Below are positions 47,007 through 56,546 of a stretch of DNA of 64,000 nt, in pieces. Position numbers and translations under genes: made by a program. The notes under the pieces are model-generated. The model was not told where the DNA came from. It worked only from the letters and a program-made list of their open reading frames with translations, and ran no database searches. Numbering within the stretch: the first letter of the stretch is position 1; each line of letters opens with the position of its first letter. The stretch is taken from NCBI RefSeq assembly GCF_016584665.1, contig NZ_BBJB01000084.1, positions 1 through 64,000 of the forward strand, read 5' to 3'. The DNA comes from Pseudanabaena sp. lw0831. GTDB taxonomy: Bacteria > Cyanobacteriota > Cyanobacteriia > Pseudanabaenales > Pseudanabaenaceae.

Positions 47007-49157
47007 TGCGATCGCTACAGCACAAGCCTTTAACTCTGGTTGCTTCGAGTCGGGATCGGCTTCAGAATGGGTGAGCGCATTCGCCTCCGCATTGTCTGCC
47101 CAGAGCGCTCCCCAATGCATGGGCACAAATAAAACGCCTCTGGAGATCGCCTCTGTTACCAGAGCAGGGAATTTGGAAGAACCACGACGCGATCGCACTT
47201 CTACGAGATCACCATTATTAATACCGAATTTGTTCGCATCCTTGGGATGAATCTCGACAAAGGGATTTGGGTGCATCTGACGGATTTTGTCGATGCGCCC
47301 TGTGCGGGTTTGCGTGTGCCAATGTCCATAAAGTCTTCCTGTTGTAAGGATAAATGGATATTGCTCATCAGGAATTTCAAATACACCTTTGGAATGATAA
47401 GCTCCAAATCTAGCTTTGAGATCGGGCGTATGGAATTGGAGATCGGTGTAGAGCCGCTTATTGTGAACTTGGTCTTGTTCAGGATTTTGATCGGAAGCTT
47501 GCCATTGCATTACGCCTATTTCCGCCAGCTTCGCGTGACTAATCCCTGTCATGTCACAGGGGCGATCGCGGGTTATCTGCACGAATTCAGAATGCACATC
47601 TGCCGAAGATTGGAAGTTGAACTTATCGGCAAAACCGAGGCGACGACCAACTTCAGCAAAAATCGACCAATCATCGCGGGCTTCTCCTAGAGGCGGCTGA
47701 AAGGCTTGGCAGAGTGTGACACAGCGTTCAGAATTGGTCATTGTGCCAGTCTTCTCGCTCCATTGTGTAGCTGGGAGCAGAACATGAGCAAAAGCAGAAG
47801 TTTCGATTGGGTAATATGCGTCTTGATAGACCGTAAAAGGCGATCGCTTTAAAGCGGCTTTAGTCCTCACCAGATCGGGAAAACTAACGACAGGATTTGT
47901 CGCCGCAACCCAGAGAAAGTCCACTTCATCGGCTTCTAAGCCGCGAATTATATCCCATGCAGTACGTCCGACTTGACTGGATATTTGACCATCAGGCAAT
48001 CCCCAAAATGTTTCTAGTTCAGCACGATGTTGAGGATTAGCAACAAATCTATATCCAGGCAATAAATGCGCTAAGCCACCAGCTTCTCTTCCGCCCATCG
48101 CATTGGGCTGACCAGTCAATGAGAAGGGCCCAGATCCAGCTTTACCAATTTGAGCAGTAAGCAAATGTAGATTAATGATGCATTGGACTTTTGCTGTGCC
48201 TTGAGTAGATTGATTGACACCCATTGACCAAATGGATAGAACTCGTGAAGATTCTGCCCAATATTTAGCAGCTAGTTCTAGATCGTTAACATCAATTCCA
48301 CAACGTCGCGCTACAAATTCTGGCGTATAGAGTTGCGTGATTTCAGCAAATTCAGCAAAACCTGTAGTGTGCTTCTCAATAAATTCGCGATCGCATTTTT
48401 CCCATTTCAATAACAAATGGGCGATACCATTTAATAAATCGATATCTGTACCTGGTTGAATCGCTAAATGCAAATCTGCCACTGCTGCGGTTTGGGTGCG
48501 GCGCGGATCAACGACGATGAGCTTAACGTGGGAATTCTTTTTGTGATGTTTCCGAAAGCGATTGAAAATAATGGGATGACATTCAGCCGTGTTTGTCCCG
48601 ATCGCAAATAGACAATCGGTAATATCTAAATCTTCATAGCAACAGGGTGGCCCATCGGAGCCGAAACTTTTGGCATAGCCTGAAACTGCTGATGACATGC
48701 AGAGCCGTGAGTTAGCATCAAAGTTATTAGTTCCTAAACAACCTTTAAATAACTTTTGAGCAGTGTAATAATCCTCGGTTTGGAATTGCCCTGAACCATA
48801 CATACAGAGAGCATCTGCGCCTTTGGTGGCGATCACCTGCTGCATCCGATTGACGATCTCATTTAGAGCTTCATCCCAACTAACTTGGCGAAACTCATCA
48901 TCAAGGCGATCACGCATCATCGGATGCAGGAGCCGATCTTTTTGAATTGATTCAGCAATAGTCGCGCCCTTGACACAGACCATGCCTTGACTGGAAGGAT
49001 GTGTGCGATCGCCTCGTACCTTAAAGCGATCGGGAAATTTGACTGTTGGTTGATTCGTTGTTTCCACGACTTCTAAGCCGCAACCAACACCACAGTAGGG
49101 ACATAGGGTTTTGACGATTTGCGGTATAGATTGAGTAGAAGGGCTAGATGCAGACAT
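46980..49157 (-). CDS. narB: ferredoxin-nitrate reductase
   Basis: 725-residue molybdopterin oxidoreductase that reduces nitrate to nitrite with ferredoxin electrons in the cytoplasm. The [4Fe-4S] cysteines are in CPYCGVGC (19, 22, 26) with the fourth in GMVCVKG (about 61). Cofactor-binding blocks [43 protein letters not shown] and [10 protein letters not shown] follow. The C-terminal molybdopterin-dinucleotide domain has [17 protein letters not shown]. It is last in the nirA-nrt-narB operon, 15 bases after nrtC. Its end overlaps the convergent hydrolase gene. Confidence 0.95.
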
Positions 49158-49171
49158 AGACGGTTATTTAG

Positions 49172-51193
49172 CTATTGGCGAACAGCTATTTTTTTGCTGG
49201 CGAAACCTTTGACAGAGTCAAAATAGCTGGTTTCAGTGAATTTAGAGTAGGGCATAGATTGTAAGGCTGCGATCGGATCGTTAGGATCAAACATAGAACC
49301 ATCAGCTAAAACAATTGGCGTTTTATCTTCCTCAATAATGGGAATTTCTAGCTCCTTCGCAGCTTGCTGATAGACATCAGTGGCAAGCAAGTTGTAAATC
49401 ACCTCTGCGTGATTCTCTGGGAAACTAATCAATCCCCAACGAGCCATTTGGGTCAACACCCATAGATGCTCCTTGCGTGAAGGCATATTGCCCACACCAA
49501 ATTGGCAGAAATCTTTCTCATATTTCGCTTCCATAGTGCTGACGCGGTAGGGCCCAGCAAAGCCTGGACGAATATAAACGGGATCGATATTGAGGTATTT
49601 CGGACTTGCCAAAGTCAGCACCACTTCATCACGATTTTCCAACGGTTCGCAGAACTGTGCTGCTTCCAATAGAGCCTTGACAAGTTCCAAATGTGTATTG
49701 GGATATTGCTCGGCCCAATCTTTACGTACACCAAGAACTTTCTCTGGGTGTCCCCGCCAAATATCTAAATCAGTAGCTACCACAAAACCAACGTTACTAT
49801 TGACAGCTCTCACATTCCAAGGTTCGCCTACACAGTAACCAATAATATTGTTTGCCATCAGGTTGGCAACCATCTGTGGTGGTGGAATCACAATCACATC
49901 TACGTCTTGATCGGGCTGAATCCCACCACTAGCTAACCAATGACGCAGCAGTAAGTTATGCATGGAAGCATGGTGTACCATACCGATCGCAGGATTATAC
50001 GCATCATCAGCAAATTTATCGATATATTCTTTGAGGGAAGCAAGATCATGCACACCTTCCTCATGAAGCTTATTGCTGAGGGTAATCGCATTACCATTAC
50101 GGCTCAAAGTTAAGGAAGTGACCACAGGTACAGGAATCTTATTCCCCATACCGAGGCTAATGGCGAGAGGCATTCCTGTGACCATTTGTGCTGCATCCAA
50201 ACGACCTTCACGGATTCCTTCAGCAAGATCGTTCCAGCTATTTTCCTTGGAGAGTGTAACATCTAGACCATATTTAGCAAATAACCCTTTCTCTTGGGCG
50301 ATCGCAAAGGGAGCGCAATCAGTAAGAGGAATGTATCCAATTGTGAGATTGGTTTTCTCGATATTGCCCATACTGATCGCTGCCGTGCTCTTATTCTTAG
50401 CACGTTCAATTTTGATTTGTTTCTGGCGATCGAGGAAGTTAACGACTTCGCCTCGGAGTCGATAATAGTTCGGGTGATTGACTGACTCCAGCCTTTTGCG
50501 TGGATGAGGTAAATCAACGGTGAGAACCTGACCAATTTTCGCTTCTGGCCCGTTGGTCATCATAATGATGCGATCGCTTAGTAACAGAGCTTCATCGACA
50601 TCATGGGTAATCATCACTGCCGAAATTTTGCTTTCGTCGCAAATCTGCATTAGCTTCTCTTGTAAGCGCCCTCTAGTCAGGGCATCTAACGCGCCAAAAG
50701 GTTCATCTAGCAATAAAATCTTTGGTTTAATCGACAAAGCACGAGCGATTCCCACCCGTTGCTTCATGCCGCCTGAAATTTCTCGAGGGTACTTATCTGC
50801 TGCGTGACTTAACCCAACTAAATCAATATTTTCTTGAATAATCCGACGACGCTCTTCTTTAGGTAAATCTCTTAAGACCCGATTTACCGCCAAACCAATA
50901 TTCTGCCTCACCGTTAACCAAGGCAATAGCGAATGGTTTTGGAAAACCAACATGCGATCGGGTCCAGGCTCACTAATTTCTCTCCCTTCTAAAACAATAC
51001 CGCCAGCACTAGCCTTATCTAAGCCTGACAAAATATTCAGAACTGTTGACTTACCGCAGCCCGAATGTCCAATAATCGAGACGAATTCGCCTTCTTTCAT
51101 CTCAAAATAGACATCTTTGACAGCAACATAGGGTTGCCCATTTTGGGTTTTAAAAACACGACTGACGTGATCGATTTCTAGGAATGCAGACAT
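49172..51193 (-). CDS. nrtC: nitrate ABC transporter ATP-binding subunit with sensor domain
   Basis: 673 residues. The N-terminal ATPase (about 1-260) has Walker A GHSGCGKST near 43, signature EISGGMKQRVGIARAL near 140 and Walker B LLLDEPFGALD. A linker leads to a C-terminal NrtA-like domain (about 280-660: IGYIPLTDCAPFAIAQEKGLF, PQMVANLMANNIIGYCVGEPWN), the regulatory domain that mediates ammonium inhibition of uptake in cyanobacterial NrtC. It lies downstream of the nrtD-type gene, the reverse of the order usual in the model strains. Full length. Confidence 0.95.
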   Translation of the reverse strand: MSAFLEIDHVSRVFKTQNGQPYVAVKDVYFEMKEGEFVSIIGHSGCGKSTVLNILSGLDKASAGGIVLEGREISEPGPDRMLVFQNHSLLPWLTVRQNIGLAVNRVLRDLPKEERRRIIQENIDLVGLSHAADKYPREISGGMKQRVGIARALSIKPKILLLDEPFGALDALTRGRLQEKLMQICDESKISAVMITHDVDEALLLSDRIIMMTNGPEAKIGQVLTVDLPHPRKRLESVNHPNYYRLRGEVVNFLDRQKQIKIERAKNKSTAAISMGNIEKTNLTIGYIPLTDCAPFAIAQEKGLFAKYGLDVTLSKENSWNDLAEGIREGRLDAAQMVTGMPLAISLGMGNKIPVPVVTSLTLSRNGNAITLSNKLHEEGVHDLASLKEYIDKFADDAYNPAIGMVHHASMHNLLLRHWLASGGIQPDQDVDVIVIPPPQMVANLMANNIIGYCVGEPWNVRAVNSNVGFVVATDLDIWRGHPEKVLGVRKDWAEQYPNTHLELVKALLEAAQFCEPLENRDEVVLTLASPKYLNIDPVYIRPGFAGPYRVSTMEAKYEKDFCQFGVGNMPSRKEHLWVLTQMARWGLISFPENHAEVIYNLLATDVYQQAAKELEIPIIEEDKTPIVLADGSMFDPNDPIAALQSMPYSKFTETSYFDSVKGFASKKIAVRQ

Positions 51194-51208
51194 AATGGTT
51201 TGTTGGTA

Positions 51209-51330
51209 AATTACGAATTGGGAATTACGAATTATTAATTACGAATTGGGAATTACGAATTACGAATTATGGATTGAGCGTTACCATTTAGCAGTTAAGA
51301 AATTATGTACTATTAATTCGTAATTCGTAA
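51209..51330. repeat. AT-rich AATTACGAATT repeat cluster
   Basis: Direct and inverted copies of AATTACGAATT/GGGAATTACGAATT between nrtD and nrtC (at least six units). Low-complexity short-sequence repeats of this kind occur in many cyanobacterial intergenic regions. No gene is present here. Confidence 0.75.
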
Positions 51331-52167
51331 TTATTCCGCCTCATCCGCAAGGGCAAAACGGCTATATAGAAATTCAAGAATGTAGTTACGAAGAGTGTAA
51401 TAGCGGGGATCATCAGCAATTGCTTTGCGATCGCGAGGTCGGGAGAAGGGAATGTCAATAACTTCAGCGATATGGGCGGCGGGACCGTTGCTCATCAGGA
51501 CAATGCGATCGGCTAAGAATAAGGCTTCATCGATGTCATGGGTGATCATCAGTGCGGTAACTCGATTGGCTCGCCAAATTGATAGTAGTTCTTCTTGCAA
51601 CTCTTCGCGAGTCATTACATCTAACGCGCCGAAGGGTTCATCAAGGATTAGCACTTCAGGGCGAATTGACAATGCACGCGCGATCGATACGCGCTGACGC
51701 ATCCCGCCAGAGAGTTCTTTCGGTCTTTTGTTCATTGCCTCAGCCAAACCCACCAGAGCCAGACTATCTTTGGCAATCTTCGTCTTTTCTTCTTTAGACT
51801 TGTCGGTATAAACTTGCTTTACTGCAAGATAGACATTCTCAAAAGCACTCATCCAAGGCAATAGCGAATAGTTTTGAAAAACCACCATGCGATCGGGCCC
51901 TGGACGCAGAATTGGTTTTGACTTTAAGCAAATCTCTCCAGCAGTTGGTCTATTAAAACCCGCCACCATATTTAGTAATGTCGATTTACCGCAACCAGAG
52001 TGACCGATCACACAAATAAATTCACCTTCATATACCGTTAAGTTCACGTTTTCAAGAACGGTATAGGGGCCTCTGGCAGTTTGGTAAACTTTGGAAACTC
52101 CATCTATTACTAAAAAAGGGTCTTGATTTTTTTTCTGGTTGTTATCTGTAAGATCGAGGGTCTGCAT
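51331..52167 (-). CDS. nrtD: nitrate ABC transporter ATP-binding subunit
   Basis: 278 residues from ATG 52167; the longer frame begins inside nrtB and is unlikely. Single ABC ATPase: Walker A GHSGCGKSTLL near 62 of this start, signature ELSGGMRQRVSIARAL, Walker B LILDEPFGALD, H-loop MITHDID. It has no C-terminal sensor domain, so it is the NrtD partner of NrtC. Located between nrtB and nrtC. The start codon follows a hairpin at 52197-52233. Confidence 0.95.
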   Translation of the reverse strand: MQTLDLTDNNQKKNQDPFLVIDGVSKVYQTARGPYTVLENVNLTVYEGEFICVIGHSGCGKSTLLNMVAGFNRPTAGEICLKSKPILRPGPDRMVVFQNYSLLPWMSAFENVYLAVKQVYTDKSKEEKTKIAKDSLALVGLAEAMNKRPKELSGGMRQRVSIARALSIRPEVLILDEPFGALDVMTREELQEELLSIWRANRVTALMITHDIDEALFLADRIVLMSNGPAAHIAEVIDIPFSRPRDRKAIADDPRYYTLRNYILEFLYSRFALADEAE

Positions 52168-52196
52168 ATTGCTATTTTGATTAATTTTAAAGATTT

Positions 52197-52233
52197 GGAG
52201 TTTTACTTGTGCCTTCGGCACAAGTAAAACTCC
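52197..52233. terminator. hairpin between nrtB and nrtD
   Basis: GGAGTTTTACTTGTGCC-TTC-GGCACAAGTAAAACTCC, 17-base arms. It could reduce read-through from nrtB to nrtD or stabilise the upstream mRNA end. Confidence 0.7.
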
Positions 52234-52240
52234 TATATGA

Positions 52241-53170
52241 TCACGAATCTGACTGAACGGCAAATTTACTAATGTAATAAACTAGTTTGTCAAGCAATAG
52301 CCCAACTAAGCCGATATATAACAATGCCAGAATCAATTCGCTCTGTTTGCCACTATTGTAGCTATCCCAAATAAAGAAGCCGATGCCACCACCTGCGGTC
52401 AACATTTCTGCCGCAACGATCGCTAACCAAGACAAACCAACAGCGATGCGTAAACCAGTGAAGATATAGGGGGCTGCCGAGGGCATCAAGATTGTAATAA
52501 AGTAATCAAATTTGCCGAGACGTAAAACCCTAGCTACGTTGCGATAGTCTTGGGGAACTTGCTGTACACCCACCGCCGTATTCATCAAGATCGGCCAAAT
52601 TGAAGTTACAAAAATTACGAATAGTCCCGCCGCTTCGTTAACGTTCAACCCGATAGTTTGGAGAGATTCATTCATACCACTAAATGCGGCTAAAGCGATC
52701 GGCAACCATGCTAGAGGAGGAATAGTTCGCAAGACTTGGAAGATTGGATCAAAGGCACGATATAGAAAAGCATTTGTGCCGATCGCAATGCCTAGTGAAA
52801 TACCGACAATCGCTGCGGCTGTATAACCGATCGCCACGCGGCGAACGCTAATCATGGTTTTGACACCTAAGCCCTGTTCGATTGTTACTTTTTCTTTGAG
52901 TTCTTTGCGGGCGGGGCTATCAACTTTTTCTTTGGAGTTGACATCGTAATATTCGCGATCGAAGAAGGGATGCCAAATGTATGGTTGAGTTTCTTCCCAA
53001 ACTTTACTTGGTGGTGGTAATGGTGGTTTTTTGCCAGAACAAATTACTTGCCAAGCCGTTAAAAGTAAGACTAGCGCTAACAATGGTGGAATAAAAGATT
53101 TTGCTTGCTGTTGTAACCATTCACCTATGTTATTAAGCGTGAATTTAGAAGTTATGCTACCTGCCGCCAT
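52241..53170 (-). CDS. nrtB: nitrate ABC transporter permease
   Basis: 309 residues, inner-membrane permease. Helices are at about 28-48, 121-142, 150-170, 182-200, 235-255 and 275-298. The permease EAA-type loop is in RVLRLGKFDYFITILMPSAAPYI (about 214-236). It follows nrtA and precedes nrtD on the minus strand. Full length for NrtB. Confidence 0.95.
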   Translation of the reverse strand: MAAGSITSKFTLNNIGEWLQQQAKSFIPPLLALVLLLTAWQVICSGKKPPLPPPSKVWEETQPYIWHPFFDREYYDVNSKEKVDSPARKELKEKVTIEQGLGVKTMISVRRVAIGYTAAAIVGISLGIAIGTNAFLYRAFDPIFQVLRTIPPLAWLPIALAAFSGMNESLQTIGLNVNEAAGLFVIFVTSIWPILMNTAVGVQQVPQDYRNVARVLRLGKFDYFITILMPSAAPYIFTGLRIAVGLSWLAIVAAEMLTAGGGIGFFIWDSYNSGKQSELILALLYIGLVGLLLDKLVYYISKFAVQSDS

Positions 53171-53205
53171 TTTTTTGTCTCCTAAATTGGAATTAATATT
53201 TTATG

Positions 53206-53233
53206 GTAGGGGCAATTCATGAATTGCCCCTAC
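53206..53233. repeat. 28-bp palindromic repeat (GTAGGGGCAATTCA half-site)
   Basis: Perfect copy between nrtA and nrtB, followed at 53251-53285 by a hairpin TCGCAAAAGGCGGCGC-TTT-mirror. Confidence 0.85.
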
Positions 53234-53250
53234 CTATATTTTTGTATTTG

Positions 53251-53285
53251 TCGCAAAAGGCGGCGCTTTGCGCCGCCTTTTGCGA
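53251..53285. terminator. GC-core hairpin after nrtA
   Basis: TCGCAAAAGGCGGCGC-TTT-GCGCCGCCTTTTGCGA, 16-base perfect arms, just after the nrtA stop. Confidence 0.75.
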
Positions 53286-53294
53286 TAGCCGATA

Positions 53295-54632
53295 TTATGC
53301 CTTCTTGATCTTGAGTCCGTCCAAATAGGCTTTAGGATTTTCAGGATCGAATTTGACTCCATCAAAGAAAGTCTCGATACCGCGAGAAGTACTCTTCGGA
53401 ATCGCCGCCTCTTGACCAATCATCTTCGCAGCTTCTTTCCAAATATCTTCGCGGTTAACCTTGTCAACCAACTTCTTGGCATCAGTGTCAGCATCAAAGT
53501 ATCCCCAACGCATATCTTCAGTCACAAACCAAATATCGTGGCTCTTGTATGGATAAGAAGCGCTATCTTTCCAGAACTTCATCGCGAGATCGGGATTGTC
53601 AAGATTTCTACCATCGCCATAGTCAACCTTACCTTGCTGTCTACCCAAAATCTCAGCCGCAGGCACTTTTAGCCACTTATCAGCTCCGATAATCTTACAC
53701 ATCTCTTCTTTGTTCTCAGGTTTATCACACCAAACTTGAGCTTCGAGAACGGCCGCAAGCATTGCCTTGGCAGCTTTAGGATTCTTGTCAACCCAATCAG
53801 CACGCATTGAGAAGGCTTTCTCTGGGTGATCTTTCCAAAGTTCGCCTGTAATCAGAGCACTGTAGCCAGTGTTTTGAGCAACTAGACGGGCATTCCAAGG
53901 TTCACCAACACAGAACGCTTGCATGTTGCCAGCTTTCATATTGGCGACCATTTGTGGAGGTGGCACTACGATTGTGCTGACATCATTGTTAGGATCAATG
54001 CCATTTGCGGCTAACCAATAGCGCATCCAAAGGTCATGGGTTCCACCAGGGAATGTCACCGCGCACTTGATTTCTTTACCGCCAGACTTGATTTTGGCAA
54101 AGCTTTCCTTGAGAGCCTCACTTTTGAGGGCAATTTTGAGATCTTTAAACTCATTAGCGATCGAAATGGCTTGACCGTTGGTGTTCAACCTAGCCAAGAT
54201 ATACATTGGCACTTTATTACCATTGGTGATTTTGCCTTCAGAAATCAAGTAAGGCATTGGAGAAAGGATGTGAGCGCCATCAATACCACCTGCCTCAGAG
54301 CCAAGGACGATATTGTCGCGAGTAGTTCCCCAAGAAGCTTGTTTGAGCACTTCGACATCCTTCATGCCGTATTTCTCAAATATCCCCTTCTCTTTAGCAA
54401 TGATGAGAGGTGCGGAGTCGGTCAGAGCGATAAAGCCAAGCTTAGCCTTAGTGGTTTCAGGAGTATCAGCCGCACTGACTTTAGGAGTGGAAGTTGCAGT
54501 AGAAGAAGGGCTTGCCTTGGTGGTAGCGTCCGTTTTAGGAGCTTCAGTGCTTGTACAGGCATTTAAAGCGATCGCGCCCACAGTAGAAAGTCCTGCGGTG
54601 GTCAAAAACTTGCGGCGAGAGAATGTACTCAT
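53295..54632 (-). CDS. nrtA: nitrate ABC transporter substrate-binding lipoprotein
   Basis: 445 residues. The N-terminus has a twin-arginine-like SRRKFLTT and a lipobox ALNAC (Cys 26), as in NrtA, which is anchored in the cytoplasmic membrane and binds nitrate and nitrite. A Ser/Thr/Pro/Ala linker (28-60) precedes the binding domain (LGFIALTDSAPLIIAKEKGIFEKYG; PPQMVANMKAGNMQAFCVGEPWNARL; EDMRWGYF). The tandem decamer repeat upstream separates it from nirA. Confidence 0.95.
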   Translation of the reverse strand: MSTFSRRKFLTTAGLSTVGAIALNACTSTEAPKTDATTKASPSSTATSTPKVSAADTPETTKAKLGFIALTDSAPLIIAKEKGIFEKYGMKDVEVLKQASWGTTRDNIVLGSEAGGIDGAHILSPMPYLISEGKITNGNKVPMYILARLNTNGQAISIANEFKDLKIALKSEALKESFAKIKSGGKEIKCAVTFPGGTHDLWMRYWLAANGIDPNNDVSTIVVPPPQMVANMKAGNMQAFCVGEPWNARLVAQNTGYSALITGELWKDHPEKAFSMRADWVDKNPKAAKAMLAAVLEAQVWCDKPENKEEMCKIIGADKWLKVPAAEILGRQQGKVDYGDGRNLDNPDLAMKFWKDSASYPYKSHDIWFVTEDMRWGYFDADTDAKKLVDKVNREDIWKEAAKMIGQEAAIPKSTSRGIETFFDGVKFDPENPKAYLDGLKIKKA

Positions 54633-54650
54633 TGATTTCCTTAATATAAA

Positions 54651-54687
54651 TTGAATTAGATTGAATTAGATTGAATTAGATTGAATT
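54651..54687. repeat. tandem decamer TTGAATTAGA
   Basis: 3.7 tandem copies of TTGAATTAGA in the short spacer between nirA and nrtA. It is likely to vary in copy number; no function is evident. Confidence 0.85.
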
Positions 54688-54696
54688 TGTAATTGG

Positions 54697-56268
54697 TTAA
54701 CTGACAGAAATAAGTTCTGCCGATGGTGTTGCGATCGCCTCGTTTGCAGAGTTCTCTTTAGGAATAGCCCCAAAGCGTTCGACTAGGAGCTTGCCGACCA
54801 CATCGCGCAAGTCCTCGCAAGGGACTTTTTCCATTACACAGGTTCCAAGATGGGCATCTTTACCCACTGTGCCGCCCATGTATATGTCCACGCCATCGAC
54901 AACTTTGCCATCTTTACGAGCTTTGCATCCCGTAAAGCCAATATCGGCAACTTGAGGCTGAGCGCAGGAATTAGGGCAACCACTCCAATGAATCCGCACA
55001 ACTTTAGGAAGAACATAGTCTTCGGAAAGTTGTTTGGTAAGTGCAAGGGAGCGATTTTTAGTTTCCACGATCGCTACAGGACAGAACTGGTTGCCAGTGC
55101 AGGAAACCAGCCCGCGCATAAGGTTGTCAGGATCAGCAGGAAACTTCTGAAGAAGGGGATCTTGCAGAAGCGCTGACACTTGCTCATCGCTCACATTAGT
55201 AATGAGCAGATTTTGCTCAACTGTAAGGCGCATATCGCCGTTGCCGTAAGTGTCAGCAACCCGCGCAAATTCATACATATCGTCGGCATACATCCGTCCG
55301 ACAGGAATTTGCAGCCCGACGTAGTTCATTCCTGCTTGCTTTTGTTTGTGAACCCCGATGTGATCGCGCTTTTCCCATTCGATCTCATCTTTGAGAGCTG
55401 CTGTGGCAAGTGGTTTACCCATTTGTTTTTCCACTTCAGCACGGAATTTTTCGATTCCCCACTCATCAATCAAAAACATCAAACGAGCTTTAGCGCGATT
55501 TTCACGCAGTCCGTTGTCTCGGAAAACGATGAGTAATGCTTCACAGAGTGCAACAACGTCTTCAGGTGGAACCCATACATTTAAAGGAATTGCAGCAGCA
55601 ATACGCTTAGCTGAGAAAAATCCACCGACTAATACGTTAAACCCAAATATTTCTTTGTTATCTTCGTTAAAAGCTGGCACAAAAGCTAAATCGTTTATCT
55701 CGGCATGGGTTGAGTTATCTCGACAACCCGCGATCGCGATATTAAACTTGCGAGGTAAATTAGTAAAATCTGAGTTGCCTTCACCATTACTTGTAAGCAG
55801 GTTTTGCACTTGAATGGCTAGCTCACGAGTATCGTAAAGCTCATTAGCATCAATACCAGCTACAGGTGAACCTGTAATATTACGGATGTTGTCCATCGCT
55901 GACTGCACGCTTGTCAGTCCCACCGATCTAAACTTCTCGAACATTTCAGGGACATCCTCAATGAGAATGCCGCGCATTTGAATATTTTGTCGGGTGGTGA
56001 TATCTGCAACACCATGCTCACCACACTTTTTAACCACAGAAGCAAGAACTCGCATCTGGTCACTACTCAATAAGCCATTGGGGATTCGCATCCGCACCAT
56101 AAACCGACCAGGGGTACTTTTGCGAAAGAATACGCCCAACCACTTCAAGCGATGTTGCAAATCGTCGTTATCGATCGCTTCCCAGCCAATTTCGGCGAAG
56201 CGGGCGATTTCGGCTTTTACAGCAAGACCATCTTTTGCAGATTTTAGGTCTTCTATTTTATTTGCCAT
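54697..56268 (-). CDS. nirA: ferredoxin-nitrite reductase
   Basis: 523 residues, ferredoxin-dependent nitrite reductase of the siroheme family, reducing nitrite to ammonium. The siroheme/[4Fe-4S] cysteines lie in SCTGNQFCPVAIVETK (about 385-400) and HWSGCPNSCAQPQVADIGF (about 424-442). The parvulin-like ferredoxin-type repeats include KSTPGRFMVRMRIPNG. It has the plant/cyanobacterial length, with no C-terminal ferredoxin extension. First gene of the nitrate operon, directly behind an NtcA promoter; Shine-Dalgarno AAGGATA precedes ATG 56268. Confidence 0.95.
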   Translation of the reverse strand: MANKIEDLKSAKDGLAVKAEIARFAEIGWEAIDNDDLQHRLKWLGVFFRKSTPGRFMVRMRIPNGLLSSDQMRVLASVVKKCGEHGVADITTRQNIQMRGILIEDVPEMFEKFRSVGLTSVQSAMDNIRNITGSPVAGIDANELYDTRELAIQVQNLLTSNGEGNSDFTNLPRKFNIAIAGCRDNSTHAEINDLAFVPAFNEDNKEIFGFNVLVGGFFSAKRIAAAIPLNVWVPPEDVVALCEALLIVFRDNGLRENRAKARLMFLIDEWGIEKFRAEVEKQMGKPLATAALKDEIEWEKRDHIGVHKQKQAGMNYVGLQIPVGRMYADDMYEFARVADTYGNGDMRLTVEQNLLITNVSDEQVSALLQDPLLQKFPADPDNLMRGLVSCTGNQFCPVAIVETKNRSLALTKQLSEDYVLPKVVRIHWSGCPNSCAQPQVADIGFTGCKARKDGKVVDGVDIYMGGTVGKDAHLGTCVMEKVPCEDLRDVVGKLLVERFGAIPKENSANEAIATPSAELISVS

Positions 56269-56381
56269 ATTACTTATCCTTGGCTAAGGGTTGAGACTTT
56301 ATGATTTTGGCGATCGCTACTTAAGCAAAATCTCAAAATTTCAAACTCTCAAGCGCTATTGAAACTTTTTATTCTGTGTTT

Positions 56382-56423
56382 ACACTACTTAACGTTTCGA
56401 TCCCGATTCGTATAAGAAACTAC
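56382..56423 (-). promoter_or_regulatory. NtcA-activated promoter of the nirA operon
   Basis: Perfect NtcA box GTA-N8-TAC at 56410-56423 (GTAGTTTCTTATAC on the minus strand). After 22 bases comes the -10 box TAGTGT (56387-56382). This geometry is the standard of NtcA-dependent promoters. The leader to nirA is about 110 bases. Confidence 0.9.
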
Positions 56424-56546
56424 ATATTTTTAAACTTTATTTAATAATTGCAAAACCTTAATGCATTTATTGCATGAAAACTTGCATCCTCATTTTTCTA
56501 AATGGTGGTCAAGGGACTTATGCTCTTTTTTTTACTTGATTGAACC

